Below, one piece after another: positions 1 to 11,157 of a stretch of 64,000 bases of DNA. The notes under the pieces were generated by a model that saw only the letters and a list, made by a program, of their open reading frames with translations, searched no databases and was not told where the DNA came from. The number at the start of each line of letters is the position of its first letter. The first letter of the stretch is position 1. A program made the position numbers and the translations under genes. The DNA is from Nectonema munidae (lineage: Eukaryota > Nematomorpha > Nectonematoida > Nectonematidae): the NCBI GenBank assembly GCA_030549495.1, contig JAUIRK010000934.1, positions 310,001-374,000 of the forward strand, read 5' to 3'.

Positions 1-4
1 ATAT

Positions 5-477
5 TGTTGGACTTCAGGAAGTAAGGTATAATGGAGGTGAGTGTAAATGGTTAGATAACTACAAATTGTTTTGGTCAGGGAACGACAAAGGTACAGCCGG
101 AGTAGGGATAATTATTTAAGGTAAACTTTGCAGACAGAATAGTGAGTGTCAATAGAGTTAGTGATAGAATAATTGTTATAGATATCCGTATTAACAACGA
201 AACTTTGTCATTTTTATCTGTATATGCTCCACAAATAGGACTTATTGTTTTAGGAGATTTAAATGGCTTTGTAGGTGAAGTTAATACCACGTATAGGCAA
301 GTACATGGAGGATACAGGTACGATAAAATTAATGAAGAGGGTAAGAATATACTTAGTTTTACAGACAGCATGGGTTTATTTTTAGCTAATACACAGTTTA
401 AGAAAAGTATAGAGCATAGGATAACTTACAAATCAGGTAATGAAGCTTCTATGATTGACTACATTTTATTGCCATAA
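5..477 (+). pseudogene. LINE 1 AP-endonuclease domain, broken
   Basis: This segment encodes an exonuclease-endonuclease-phosphatase domain, which in LINEs nicks target DNA to prime reverse transcription. Visible are the catalytic Glu motif (LQEVR), the VLGDLNGFVG motif with the catalytic Asp/Asn at about 256-285, the LFLANT segment typical of RTE-like endonucleases at about 373-390, and MIDYILLP near 451-474. The final SDH motif is not clear. A stop near 118 separates the first part from the open frame starting at 142. Confidence 0.75.
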
Positions 478-492
478 AATTTTAGAAAATTT

Positions 493-1053
493 TTGATCAA
501 TACCAAAACTTTTCCGGGTGAATCATGTGTAAGTCAACATAGGCTTATTATTGGCGATTTATTTTATCAAGAAAAAAATGTACACAAGAAAATAAGAAAA
601 GTTAAAACTTTAAAAGTTTGGAGATTAAAAGACGAGAATATAAAAAACGAGTTTATTAAACAAGTAAAAACAAATGGTGTATTAGAAAACGGAAATAATA
701 ACTTAGACAAAATTAAAAATAACATGGTAAGAATAGGAGAGAAAGTTTTAGGTAAAATTAAGTTTTCAAAAAACAAAAATAAGGTAACTTGGTTTTGGAG
801 TAAAGAGGTTAAGGAATGTATAGACGTAAAAAGAAAAGCATTTACAACTTATCAGTTAGATAAAACTAAAGAGAAACAAATAGAGTATAAAAATGCAAAA
901 AATAGATGTAAAAAAATTATCAGAAAGAGTAAAGAAGAGAGAATTTTACAATTAAAAGAAGAGAATGAACCCAAAACAACTAATGATGTTTTCAAAATAG
1001 TTAAGCAAAACAGAAAGTTAAACCAAAACAATCGGGATTCCTTGTATAGTTAA
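493..1053 (+). pseudogene. LINE 1 linker between endonuclease and RT
   Basis: Lys-rich 186-codon stretch with the weak SQHRLIIGDL segment at its start, which probably corresponds to the SDHRLV end of the endonuclease. It continues as a basic linker with W[RK]LK, TWFWSKEVKECI and a NRCKKIIRKSK basic patch, as seen between endonuclease and RT in RTE-like LINEs. No independent domain is recognisable. Confidence 0.6.
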
Positions 1054-1080
1054 AAAGATGGATATTTAGTTAGTAATTTA

Positions 1081-2470
1081 GTGGATAAGTTAAACACCTG
1101 GTCCCATTTTTCTAAAGTAATCTTTAATAATGAAAATACGTTAGGAAATCTAGATGAGGTCGATAAAGTTGAAGGACCTTGCGAATCTGTGTCTCTTGAT
1201 GAAGTCATTTGTGCTTTTGGCCAAATGAAAACAAATAAAGCAGCTGGATATAGCGGATGTTGTTTAGAAATGTTAAAGTTATTTAAATATGAAATCGCTG
1301 ACGTTTTAAAAGTCATAGTTCAAAATATATTTGACGAAGCTTCTATTCCAAAAACATGGAATAAAAGTTAATTAATACCATTGTATAAAGGCAAAGGAAC
1401 TATAACAAATTGTTCAAATTATAGAACAATAAAACTACTAGAGCATGATATGAAAATAGTAGAAAGAATTTTATTCAATAGACAAAAAAGAGTATTCAAA
1501 TTAGTAAAATCCAATTTGGTTTTATGCCGGGCAAGAGCACAAATGACGCTATTTTTATTATTAGACAGCTTATCGAAAAGAGAGCAAGAAATGGGCATAG
1601 TCTGTATCTTGCTTTTATAGACCTGGAGAAAGCTTTTGACTGCATTTCTAGAAGTCTCATTGAGTGGTCTTTGAGAAGAAAAGGGGTAAATGAAAGACTA
1701 ATGAGAGCCATTATGGCCTTGTACAAAAGCGAAGACACTTTTATAAAAATTAATAATTCAATTTCTAGTAAGTTTAAAATAAAAGTAGGCTTACGCCAAG
1801 GTTCGATTTTAAGCCTCTTTTTATTTAATATCATTCTTGATGAAATTCTTAAGGATTTAATTAAAGAAGATACGAGTGAGATTTTATAGGCAGATGATAT
1901 AGTATTAATAGGAGAATCTTCTGAAGAATTAAGTAAAAAGATTAGCACATGGTATGAGACACTAGAGAAAAACGGTTTAAGAATAAACACTAGCAAAACT
2001 AAGTGGATGAAAATTAGCGATTCTTTTAAGGGTACTGAGAACACAGTTTCCAAAATAGATCCATGTCGAGTTTGCGAAAAAAGAGTTAAAAGAAACTCTA
2101 TTCTTTGTGTACATTGCAATAAGTGGGTGCATTAAAAATGCTCAAACATTAAGGGCAGTTTGATAAATACAACAAATTTTAAGTGTAGGTGCTGTTTAAG
2201 TTTCAACCCAAATACCGATGTAGTATTGGAAGAAAAAGTAGTAGTAGGCGGCGTAGAATTAGTAGAGGTTAAACAATTTTGTTATTTAGGTGAGGTTTTA
2301 GACAAAACAGTTAGTGTAAGTAACTCTGTAGAACATAGAATACAACTAACTTGGAAAAAAGTTAAAGCGTTAAGTGGTATTTTATGCAATAGTATCATCT
2401 TTTCGTTAAAATTAAGGGGTTTTCTTTATAAAAGTTGTATTAGGTCTAGTTTAGTGTATAGTGGCTAAAG
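1081..2470 (+). pseudogene. LINE 1 reverse transcriptase with inserted PHD-like zinc finger, broken
   Basis: RT motifs occur in order: MKTNKAAGYSG (about 1227-1260), YRTIKLL (about 1420), LAFIDLEKAFDC with the first catalytic Asp (about 1606-1644), VGLRQGSILSLFLFN (about 1785-1830) and ADDIVLIGESS in place of the usual F/YADD (about 1891-1920). After the thumb-like segment GLRINTSKTKWMKIS comes a zinc-binding module, CRVCEKRV..CVHCNKWVH..CSNIKG..FKCRCC, at about 2065-2200. RT homology then resumes with VEVKQFCYLGEVLD (about 2268-2310). The module pattern (CxxC, CxxC, HxxC, CxCC) resembles a PHD or RING-type finger. Several frameshifts and stops lie between these pieces. Confidence 0.75.
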
Positions 2471-2613
2471 TTGGGCTTTAAAAGAATCTGAGAAAAATAG
2501 ACTAAACACCACAGAGATGAGGATGTTAAGAATCACGTGCAAATATAATTTAAAAGATAAGAAGTTTATGTCAAGTAAATGAAATAAATAAAGTATTAGA
2601 AATACAAAGGTTA

Positions 2614-2814
2614 ATGTGGTTTGGGCATGTAAATAGAAGACCTTTGGGTGATCTAATTAAAGAAGCTTATAAAAATCAAACTTTAGGTAAGAGTAAAGGC
2701 GGGCCAAAGATGACATGGATAGAAATAGTCAAAAAAGACATGAGCAAAAGACATTTAGCATTAGGGGACGAGCAAAATAGAGATGAATGGAGACGCAAAA
2801 TAATGAGAGAATAA
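2614..2814 (+). pseudogene. LINE 1 C-terminal region
   Basis: Encodes MWFGHVNRRP followed by GKSKGGPKMTWIEIVKKDM and DRDEW-like residues. This is the conserved WxGHxxRR...GRPxxxWxD C-terminus of RTE-like and related LINE ORFs. It is followed by about 70 bases of 3' UTR ending in ATT repeats. The equivalent segment is seen in the copies at 26370-27410 and 39059-39879. Confidence 0.75.
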
Positions 2815-2888
2815 ATGCCATAGTGGTAAAAACCGGCTAAACCTCAGCGTGCTGGGAACACTAGGCGTAAAATTGATTATTATTATTA

Positions 2889-4246
2889 TGAGTATGAATG
2901 TTTTCATCAAGAACAGGAATTTTGAAAAAGGATTCGTTAGCAAATATTCAGAGTGATATCTGTTCATATCACCTGATAACTACAACACAATATTGTTAAA
3001 AAAGACAAGATCAACAAAGAGATTCTCTTCAATAAAAAAGTTCTAAAACCACTTAAATTCTGAGCTAAATAAATCTCTGAAAAAAGTTTTTTCGAACATA
3101 AATTGCATAAAATTAATTTCTGATGAAAGTAGAGCAGCTAGCAAACAAGCCATACGAATTTTCGTAAATAGCGTAATTTTTCAGAAAGAATTAGGGAAGC
3201 ATCAACCAGACGGCTGAAAACATTCTTTTACTGAGTGATCAGAAACATATTCTTTTATCAAGCTAAAAGATCACCTCGGTGAAATGTGCGTTTACTAGAA
3301 TATTTTGGAGTGAGACAGCACCTTATAGAATATTTTGAGTTTTGCTTTTTATTTTTTGACCTATCTTATATTTGACAAAAATTTCTTAAGCAAGAACGAG
3401 AAAAAATTTCTATTCATTCTAGAGTCGAAGACTCTTCAAGAGAATCTTTTCAAATTTACTGGAGGAAAATTAATATGAGCTTGTTTCTGTAACTATAATA
3501 AATTGGCAATTAAATATTCTTTTTATCTCCATCTTTATAGGGTTGAAAGCAAATAAGAGAATGAATATTATAATTCAAAAGGAAAAACCACTCAAAAATA
3601 ATGGAGAAAAAGTAATGTTTGTAAACTCTAAGCCATTTTGAAGACTAATCGTTTGCTTTCTTTTTCAATGGAATTGTATGTATTTAAGCAGATGATTTTC
3701 AATTCTTGCGACACAAAGAATAATTTTCGTTGAATTGAAAAATCTGGTCTAGTTATAAATAAAATGTGTACAAATGGTGCAAATGTTTATGAGATCGATA
3801 TCTATCCTTATAATACCAATGAAGATATTTTGTTATCACGTTTCATTGTCTTTATTTAATTGTGTGTGTGTGAGGGATGAGCCTATAAAATTATACAAAC
3901 TTCTACCCAACAGACCTGAAATCAGCTTGTTGCTGTGTTGATTCTGGCTACGGATCGCATTGAAAATAAAGATTTTCTTTGGGAAAAATCTTTACATGAA
4001 AGATAAATCGAGGATAGAAATTTGCAGAAAAGTATAGCGACTTAAAGTCCAAAAAATATGCCATATCCTTAATTCAACCAAATTTATAAAGAGTAAAACA
4101 ACTTTTTTAGTAATAAAATCGGAATCGGAAATCGGCAAATAAACGTAAAAGTGCACGGGACAAAATATAGGAATTGGAACATCTTTGGCAGAAATGCTCT
4201 TGATTCTTGATGTGGTGCAAGAATTTGTGTAGAAAATGAAAGAAAC
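2889..4246. other. No gene seen; presumed UBFD1 intron
   Basis: AT-rich sequence between the LINE 3' end and UBFD1 exon C. I looked on the minus strand for the missing UBFD1 C-terminal exons (human GMYNKSGG and YWVYWVP segments) and found neither. A short CTCCGACTCC motif type recurs nearby. Nothing else is supported. Confidence 0.5.
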
Positions 4247-4444
4247 CTTTTTCAATGATTTTTTGATGCATTTTCTGCTTGCTTAAGGGAGTTAAGGATA
4301 AACTGGTTCTGCTCTCACTTTTGGGTTCCTCGGTTGAGGGAGGGGCGACTGACAGAATTTCTTTCAAGGTTGAGCCAATCACAATGAACTTGGCACCATC
4401 TTTAACCGACAAACTTTCCAGGGTATCGTTGTCGTTTAATTGAC
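4247..4444 (-). CDS. UBFD1: UBFD1 exon C (end of ubiquitin-like fold and linker)
   Basis: Acceptor ACAAAAAG at 4445-4446. The exon encodes GQLNDNDTLESLSVKDGAKF, then IVIGSTLKEILSVAPP, a Ser/Glu-rich linker and the LSKQKMHQKIIEKG block. The end at 4247 is placed by homology at the KG codon; the donor there, GAAAAAG|GTTTCT, is weak. The frame otherwise stays open for about 50 more residues without homology. The next exon was not found in the window. Confidence 0.8.
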
Positions 4445-7400
4445 CTTTTTGTAAGAAAATAATGATTAGACTGGTGGTGACTTACTTAAGCAAACTAAAA
4501 ATGATTAGTACCTTTATAAGCGAGCTTTTGTAAGGCGGGATTCAAGCCTAAATACAAAAAAGAGTGATTATAATATGCAGGTCTACAAATTCGGTGAAAA
4601 AAATTCCCACTTCAATTCCAAGCATTTGTGTTATTTTGACTCCGACTCCCAGCAATCCAGACTCTTTCGTATATTTTTCATAAACAAATATTGAAGAGGG
4701 CCTCATATTTTTCTGCCTAAAATTCGTTGAAACTGAAGATTTTGGCCAAATGCCACAGAAATCGGTCGAATAGCCAGATAAATTGAGGATCATCAAAGAA
4801 CCAACATATTCTTCTATGTAGAGATATAAGCGAAACTTGAAGTTGTTTACGTATTAGATAGAGCCTCGCACCCGCAAAAAAATAAAAATACCCGCAATCG
4901 CCCGAACTTAACATTTTTAAAGCCGCACCAAACCCGCAAACCGCCCAACTTAACAAACAGCTACTGTTTGTATGCATATAATTTATATGATATTAGATTT
5001 ATAACAATATTTTATTTTTATCGTATTTCTGTTTAAAAGCAGGTCTGGCTTTTTAAATAAAGGTGATCCTGCAGATATAGCATGGCCATATCACTTGTTG
5101 CCATGATACTTAAAACATCACTGTTAAACTTTATACAATCAGAAAAAACTATACGATTCATTAATGCGCTAAAAATTCAGCAATTTACTAGTTAACCCGC
5201 AGTACTAATAATGAACGCACCCCCGTTCGCCCCGCAGTAACTTTAAAACAAATAACCAGCGCACGCAAACCCGCGCGAAAGGCCAGCCCTGAGTAGCCCT
5301 CTAGTGTGTACATAACATGTGTTGAAAAGTTTATAACATCGATGTGCTTGGTTATATTGTCATTTGAAAGCAGGGGAGCTCAAATTTTCGGTAGGTGTAT
5401 TTATTTTTTCTATAAATTACAAAAATATAATCCCAAAAATGTCTTCAAAGATGAAATTGAAATTTGTTTTAAATAGACTAATTAAAGAGAACGCGTTTCC
5501 CATACATTTCACACTGCAAGGAGGCGCCACATATCTCGCTCATTAATATCGCATTTTTAATTCAAATTTCAAAACTTTATCAGTCTGGCTAATTGGTATT
5601 TTATCTAGACGGCATCTAAAAACAAACTTTCATTATATCGGAAAGAAAATGTTGTATTTGGTGAAAATGGTTAAGAATGTGGACCAATTTTAAAGAGAGT
5701 TTAGATCGGTGTTCTAAAGCTGCTCATCTTTGCTCCCACAATATTATTTTAACAGTATGGAATTTGGATAAATACTAAAATGTATTGGAAATAAACATTT
5801 TCCTTGAAAAATCCTCAGATTAACCCATTTAAGGCCAAGCAAAGCAGACGATATCTAAAAAAACGCAGACGATTTATATTCAAAGTCATTGAAAAAAGCA
5901 GACGAAGATGAAATTACTTATGTTCCAAAATAGGAACATTGGCCGTAAATGGGTTAATGAGGCTGAAAACTTATTGACATATAGTCCGAAAAACAAGGTA
6001 TATAAAAATGATGGACGAATGAGCGTTAGGTAAAGGTAGAGTATTTTCATCGAGAAGGCACAATTGCGTCGCTTGCAATAAAAGTTTAGTGCGGATTCGA
6101 ACCAGAGACGTTGTAGCTAAGTATGTAGTCAACCTTACTCACTAAAGTTGAGGTCGATTCTGATTATAATCGGAATCATAATCAGAATCAATTCTCTCAA
6201 TAACGGTGGCACCGCAAGTTTGCGTGTATACATCAGGAGAAAGAGGAGAGTTTCGTGAAAAACTTAGAACTGAGCTTCACAGTGCATTCCCTATCGAGGC
6301 AACACTAAACTTAGTGTGAATGTTTTGGAATTAGATTGCAGTGCGTCTACAGTGTAGAAGTAAAAATTCTCGAATCCGACTCCCCAGTCCTCAGGAATTT
6401 TCTCAAACAACTCCTTCAATGAAAATTAATCAATAAAATGAATTTATAAGATCTTGCAAATATGAGCCTAGATTGATTGCGTATAATTGATTTCCAAACC
6501 TCGTCATGAAAGATGTAGTTTTTTCATCATTTGAAACTTCACACATTTATTGATTTCATTTGTTTCTTTGCTGTATATCATCAGTCAAATTTCTGTCAAG
6601 TAAGCTCTAAACCTTGTTTTTTGGATTTGGAGAAATAAAAAAATGAAACCAGTCTAAGTTAGGTTTGAAAATTTTTTTTCATATAGATTTTATACTTTCA
6701 TATTAAAGGTTGTGTTAATTTATGTATTTGAATTTAATTCACGTTGTATTTAATTTTCTAATGCTTTTTAAAAACTATTATTCATAAGCACAATTTTTAG
6801 TCTTTCTTAAGTCAATTTCCTAGAATAGTTTTCTTTATTTAAAAACTAAGTAGAAAAAGAACACTAACACATATATATCATAATACTATAATCAAGAAAA
6901 AGCATAAAATAATAAAAATACAACTATTGGAAAAAAGTTATTTGTGGTAAAACGGTGTTTTCGTTTGAATCCGCCTCTGATGTGTGTGCATGAGTATAAA
7001 ATAAAAGTATATGTGTTTCTGTTTCAAATTTATCTTTCGGAAGATAAGAAATTTTTTGTCTGCAAATGTCTGGTGTACGATCAAGATAAAAGTGGCAATA
7101 ATAAAAAACTATGTGCAGTAAAAATAAGTTCCTCTCTTTCTACAGATAAAAGTACTTCCAGAACTTCAAACTTAAAAAGACATTTAGAAAGATTTCATTC
7201 GGAAGTTTTTAAAAAAGTTATTGAAAATGATAAACTTCTATTTTTTTCAAAGAAAAGCATTTCAGCATCAACATCAAATACTACGAAATCAAGCATAAAA
7301 AGTTTTTTTATTTCAGATAAGGTTACTATAACTATGACTAAAGAAATATTTAGCAATTCTATTATAGATTTAGTTGTTGAAAACAGCATCCCTTTAATTG

Positions 7401-10290
7401 AGCGTAGTTTAAGCAATCAGCTTTTCTCAAACTAAATGGGGCGAATCGGCAAAAAAGTTTGATGTTTCTTTAGAAAGACACAGCATAAGAAAAAACGATT
7501 TATCATGTCGATCATGCGATGATGTGCTGTTCATACTTTGCAGTTAGCAATAAGAGATGGATTGAAAGACTCACATCCCGCTAAGCTAATGCAAAAATTA
7601 CGAGATGTGGCAGTCTCAGCCAGAACTCCAAAATTGACGCACTCATAAGAAGAAGAGCCAGTAAAGGAGTAATTCTTGGTCAAGCTACTCAATGGGGAAG
7701 CAGCTATTTAATGGTAGTAAGGCTTCTTGAATTAAAAACAGCAATTGATGATATTGCAAGTCCAGCTTTATCCATATCTGAAGTTCAGTGGGAAGAGGCA
7801 AAATATACAAAAAGTTTTGCACTTTCCATACTTATTACCTAAAAAACTTCAATCTCAGAATTTGAGAGGAGAACAGTTTTTCTACGAATGGAAAAAGTTC
7901 ATTTTTAATCTCAAGAAAATAGAAAGCCCAATTTCTAAAATTATTTTGAAATCAATGGAAGTAAGAGAACAACAACTTTTACAGAATGATATTCTGTTGC
8001 CTTCAATCTACATTGATCCTCTAAGTCTAGATTATTACTAGATGAAATACAAATTAACAAAGCAAAATTATCCATGTATAATTTAGCTATAAAAATTGAA
8101 TTGCCTAGTGTATTTCTAGACACTAAAACATCAAAATCCATTGATTGTGAAAAAAAGGTTTGCTCCTCTTCAAGTGACGATGAAACGTTTGAATTAAGTT
8201 TAAAAAAAATTGGGAAGATAAGAACAAAAAAGATGAAACTAGAAGATTAAACTCCTGCAAGTATGAAATTAATCAAGTTTAAAGAAGACTTCTACAAGGC
8301 TTTGAACGAAATTGAGAAGCATACAAGTAGAAGTCAGCTGTCTTTGCAGGAAACTATACAAAGTTATCCTGAAATATTGAGAAATACTACGAGCTTAATA
8401 ATGGCTCTTCCACCAACACAAGTTAGTGTGGAAAGACTCTTTTCGTATTTGAAAATAGTGAAAACAGACGAAAGAGTTTCACTTAGAAGATTGTGGAAGC
8501 TATCATATCTTTAAAAATGTAAAATAACTCTAAGAGCTTATAATTTCTCTGACTCCTCAACTCCGACTCCCCAGGCCTGGTAGAAACTACAGGTAGAGGA
8601 TTTTTCATTTCTAGAGACAGAAATCACCACACCTGCTCTTTAATCTTTGGCAGCTATGAGAAACAACTATATGCATGTTTTAGCGAATCATGCATCAGCA
8701 CAGATGATGATCCAGTAAGTTAGTGGAAACGAAAGCCATCCACCTTTCCACAGCTAGATAACTCGCAGACAAATATCTACACTTATGGGGGCAGAAAGGA
8801 CGACAAAAGAAAAGGAGACAAAAGAAAAGGAAGAAAAAGAGATAAGGAAAAAAGAGTAAAAAAAAAGGATAAAAGAGGAACTTCAAGGAAATCTATATTA
8901 AAAATGGAAAAATGAGAATAAGAATCAAAGTTGTAATTAAAAAATTAAAATAATCAGTATCATCATCTAGAATCGGTCCCAAAACCCGTTACTCACAACT
9001 CCTTATACGGTCATACTAAAATAAATGGAAAAATGTGTTGACATCGTGTTACCTTGAAATATAAGATAATTTGTAATTTTACAAGTCGGAAGCAAACATT
9101 TTATTTTCGACTCCGATTAGACTGCTTCAATAGTTCCAATTCCTTTCAATTACGCCTCCGACTCTTTTTTCTACTCTTTGAAAACAAGGGATGAAAAATC
9201 CGAATGATGGGCGCATCTACAAGAAAATGACCCAGAGCGTGTTCATAACATTTTTCTAAAAGCACTTTTTCCTGAATATTCAATATACGAAGGTATTAAA
9301 AATGAATGTCTATCTAGAGTTATTACGCGTATCACACAAGTAATATCGACACAAATCATCTTACATAAATCTGAAGTAAAACTCTTTGTTTAAAAAATCA
9401 AACTAAACTCGATTAGACTATACACGGATATGCTTAAGAATTTAGAAGGCGGGGAAATAGAAAATACCCTCCCCTACTAAATGACAGTTAAGGAGGTAGT
9501 ACTTAACAAAGAAACAAGTTAAAAAAATTTTTTTTAGATAAATAGAAAAATATATTGAAATCACTCTACCACAGATTTTGACTATTCAAATAAACTAGTG
9601 TATATGCGTTATGTAAATTTAATTAAAATATTTTTGCTTGAAGTATAGTTTTTAAATTTTATCAATTTTGTAAAAAAAATATAAAGTATTCTTATAAATT
9701 GACGTATGCGCTGTATACACTCTATTTTAATGGATTGCTTGAATATATGCTATCCTGTGGTATTACCAGACCAGTAATTTTGAAAATTGCAAACCCCCCC
9801 CCCCCCCGCCCCCAATAATTTTGAGGATGTGCGTCCCTGATAGGAATACATATGAATACATACATTAGGTACATAGTGACAGTATACACCCATAAACTGA
9901 AATACTTTAATCTAAAAAACGAGGATTTGGACCACGACTCGCCACCCCTGGTCATCATAAGAGTAGGAATAGAAGAAGGGAATAACTCACCAGTATGCGT
10001 TTGGATGATTTCCTTGAATTGTGCAATCGTGTGTTTGAGCGGAACGCTCACTTCAAACCTTTCTCTTTTGTACACGCACTTCACTTTCACTTGCGCCCCC
10101 TCCTCGTCACAGGATGGCGCTAGTGGAGCCGCTGTGGTGGACGTTGGGGTTCCTGCTGCCGCTGCTGTTGCTGCATCATCACGACAGAGGGAAGATGATG
10201 AGCGCGACCTCAAACTACTCTTGATGTTTTTCTTCAAATTCTGAAGCACTTCCTCCGAGAGATCAGATGTTTCCAGTGATTTGTCAGATT
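4247..10290 (-). CDS. UBFD1: UBFD1, ubiquitin family domain-containing protein 1, three internal exons (partial gene)
   Basis: UBFD1 is a ubiquitin-fold protein linked to NF-kappaB signalling and polyubiquitin binding in vertebrates. Three minus-strand exons join in phase: 10290-9991, 4547-4512 and 4444-4247 (534 nt, 178 codons). They encode an acidic/Ser-rich lead, an Ala/Thr-rich stretch, and then the ubiquitin-like domain starting VKVKCVYKRERFEVSVPL. The domain runs through HTGLNPALQKLAYKG to VKDGAKFIVIGSTLKEIL and ends with LSKQKMHQKIIEKG. Human UBFD1 has the equivalent LTGLPPAMQKVMYKG, SGAKIMVVGSTINDVL and CRQKQHRKVLDKG. The start exon and the C-terminal half (about 110 residues in human) were not found. 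The 5.4 kb intron between the first two exons carries several transposons. Identification is strong; completeness is not. Confidence 0.88.
4512..4547 (-). CDS. UBFD1: UBFD1 exon B, 36-nt microexon
   Basis: Acceptor tttttgtattTAG at 4548-4549 and donor AAAG|GTACTA at 4511. It encodes GLNPALQKLAYKG once the flanking phases are joined, matching the GLPPAMQKVMYKG strand of vertebrate UBFD1. Length and phases (Gly codons split 1+2 on both sides) are consistent with exons A and C. Confidence 0.85.
4860..5295. repeat. GC-ended interspersed repeat, probable non-autonomous DNA transposon
   Basis: About 430 bases with unusually C/G-rich ends (CCCGCAAACCGCCC and similar motifs at 4869-4945; GCACGCAAACCCGCGCGAAAG at 5261-5281) around an AT-rich core. 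The right end reads GGCCAGCCCTGAG, that is CAGGGCTGGCC on the minus strand, which resembles a hAT-type terminus. The left end is not a clean inverted match and I could not fix a target duplication. It lies in the UBFD1 intron. Confidence 0.4.
5824..5953. mobile_element. TTAA-flanked MITE, copy 1
   Basis: 130-bp element with 15-bp terminal inverted repeats, CCCATTTAAGGCCAA and TTGGCCGTAAATGGG (one mismatch), flanked on both sides by TTAA (5820-5823 and 5954-5957). The interior repeats the motif GCAGACGAT three times. TTAA duplication is typical of piggyBac and Kolobok superfamilies. Related copies lie at 10643, 11158 and 17588. It is non-coding. Confidence 0.8.
6030..6165 (-). repeat. tRNA-derived SINE, minus strand
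   Basis: On the minus strand there is a perfect pol III B box, GGTTCGAATCC (plus 6093-6103), preceded by a tRNA-like segment with an A-box-like GAGTAAGGTTGACTA. A shared SINE body follows, containing CGCAATTGTGCCTTCTCGAT (plus 6048-6067). The same body follows a B box at 29500-29620 and, diverged, at 58500-58650. No complete cloverleaf is formed, so it is not a tRNA gene. Confidence 0.65.
6940..8520 (+). pseudogene. hAT transposase relic with BED finger and C-terminal dimerisation domain
   Basis: Broken hAT-superfamily transposase. The N-terminal frame 6944-7435 holds a BED-like segment (TSNLKRHLERFH, H-x4-H). The middle part reads in shifted pieces: ATQWGSSYLMVVRLLELKT at about 7685-7741 and IASPALSISEVQW just after. 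The C-terminal frame 8263-8514 carries LPPTQVSVERLFSYLKIVK, the hAT dimerisation domain, with TDERVSL after it. At least three frame changes separate the pieces. No terminal repeats were located. It lies in the UBFD1 intron. Confidence 0.75.
8521..9588. other. No gene seen; intronic AT-rich DNA with short CTCCGACTCC motifs
   Basis: Contains A-rich purine runs at 8790-8890 and copies of a CTCCGACTCC-like motif (about 8553 and 9107). The same motif appears at about 4637, 6376 and 10346, so it marks a dispersed low-copy repeat. No exon or RNA gene is supported. Confidence 0.4.
9589..9840 (+). mobile_element. CAGGGGCG-ended MITE family, copy 1
   Basis: About 250 bp closely similar to 62211-62501 and, inverted, to 17985-18225. 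Shared text includes GGATTGCTTGAATAT and CCAGACCAGTAATTTTGAAA, with the end AATAATTTTGAGGATGTGCG then TCCCTG. A homopolymer of about 14 C lies at 9798-9811. The terminus CAGGGGCG/CGCCCCTG is seen best in the other copies. Non-coding; superfamily uncertain (hAT-like). It sits in the UBFD1 intron 150 bases downstream of exon A. Confidence 0.7.
9991..10290 (-). CDS. UBFD1: UBFD1 exon A (N-terminal lead and start of ubiquitin-like fold)
   Basis: 300-nt exon with acceptor ...cgcttttag at 10291-10292 and donor ACTG|GTGAGT at 9990. It enters in phase 1 and leaves after one base of a Gly codon. It encodes SLETSDLSEEVLQNLKKN, a Ser/Arg-rich patch, an Ala-rich then Thr-rich low-complexity linker, and the first two strands and helix of the ubiquitin-like domain (HTIAQFKEIIQTHTG). 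Read-through past the donor gives unrelated residues, supporting the splice site. The upstream exon with the start codon was not identified. Confidence 0.85.
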
Positions 10291-10642
10291 CTAAAAGCGA
10301 ATTATATAGATTACAATGGGATGGGTTGGATAGGCCAAATTATGTAAGATACCACCTACTCCGACTCCTATCTTTTCCAAATCTACGACTCTACCGACCC
10401 AGGACTTAACCAGGACTCTGTGATAATCCAACAGACATCAAAGTTTTATATAAATCATAAATATCTCATCATCACCATCTTTGCTTATGAATGACGTTTT
10501 CATCATATGTTGTACTTAAAAATTGTATTGAAAGAAATTTTGTCATTATTGATGGAGCAGTGAGTAGTGCATCTGATCTCAAAACTAGATTTAGACACGT
10601 TTGAAATATTTCTATTTAATCTGTAGCAAAAAAACAGGTTAA

Positions 10643-10730
10643 CCCATGAACAACCAGAAAAATCAGACGATATGTAATGTAAAGCAGAAGATTTGTACAT
10701 GATGTGCATTAATCGACGCAGATTTTATTT
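10643..10730. mobile_element. TTAA-flanked MITE, copy 2 (right part decayed)
   Basis: Starts CCCATGAACAACCAG next to TTAA at 10639-10642 and contains AATCAGACGATAT and AAAGCAGAAGATTTGTA, the interior shared with 11158-11286. The right terminus cannot be fixed. Confidence 0.6.
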
Positions 10731-11112
10731 TTGTAATGACGATATATGTGTCATTTCTCATCGTTATACTCTCATCGTTAACTGATTACGATAAAATTCA
10801 TTATTCAGTTAGTCAGCATACTTACCCAACAAGTCTAAATATAGGTGTTTTCTCTGTAAGAAACAGAAAAGAGACTATGATCATTCTTCTTTCAGTGCTT
10901 TTTGCCTTATCACTATAAATAAGTTTAATTGCGTTAATAGCATTCCCTCAATTTTCACCATATATAAATTAATATGTAATTTTGTTAATTATATTTCTCA
11001 TAATATTCCGGCCTTTATTAACATTATTTCTATGGGTGATAAAACCAATTTAGGAATTGACAGTTGTAACATCTTGCATCTTGATAACATGTCCGAATCT
11101 TTGCATGATTTA

Positions 11113-11153
11113 ACCCATTCAGACGATATCCAATGTAAAGCAGAAGATTTGTA
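11113..11153. mobile_element. TTAA-flanked MITE, copy 3 fragment
   Basis: Left part of the same family (AACCCATTCAGACGATATCC, then GTAAAGCAGAAGATTTG). It stops exactly at the TTAA where the complete copy 11158-11286 begins, so two family members abut at a TTAA site. Confidence 0.6.
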
Positions 11154-11157
11154 TTAA

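Larger units (their letters stand above)
1..2888 (+). mobile_element. LINE 1: RTE-like non-LTR retrotransposon, 5' end outside window, decayed
   Basis: An AP-endonuclease / reverse-transcriptase element on the plus strand. The window opens inside the endonuclease (GLQEVR motif near base 10, then GVGIII). RT motifs follow, then a C-terminal region, and the copy ends in a short 3' run of ATT repeats at about 2876-2888. Reading frames are broken by many stops and shifts (for example the stop in the zinc finger near 2134), so this copy is dead. Gene order and the short tandem-repeat 3' end fit RTE-like LINEs annotated as craniofacial-development-protein-2-like. The clade call is by motif only. 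A shorter copy of the same family lies at 26370-27410. Confidence 0.85.

Noticed and set aside
1496-2119. 207-codon minus frame within LINE 1.
   Set aside because: Shadow of the plus-strand reverse transcriptase; hydrophobic composition arises from its AT-rich complement.
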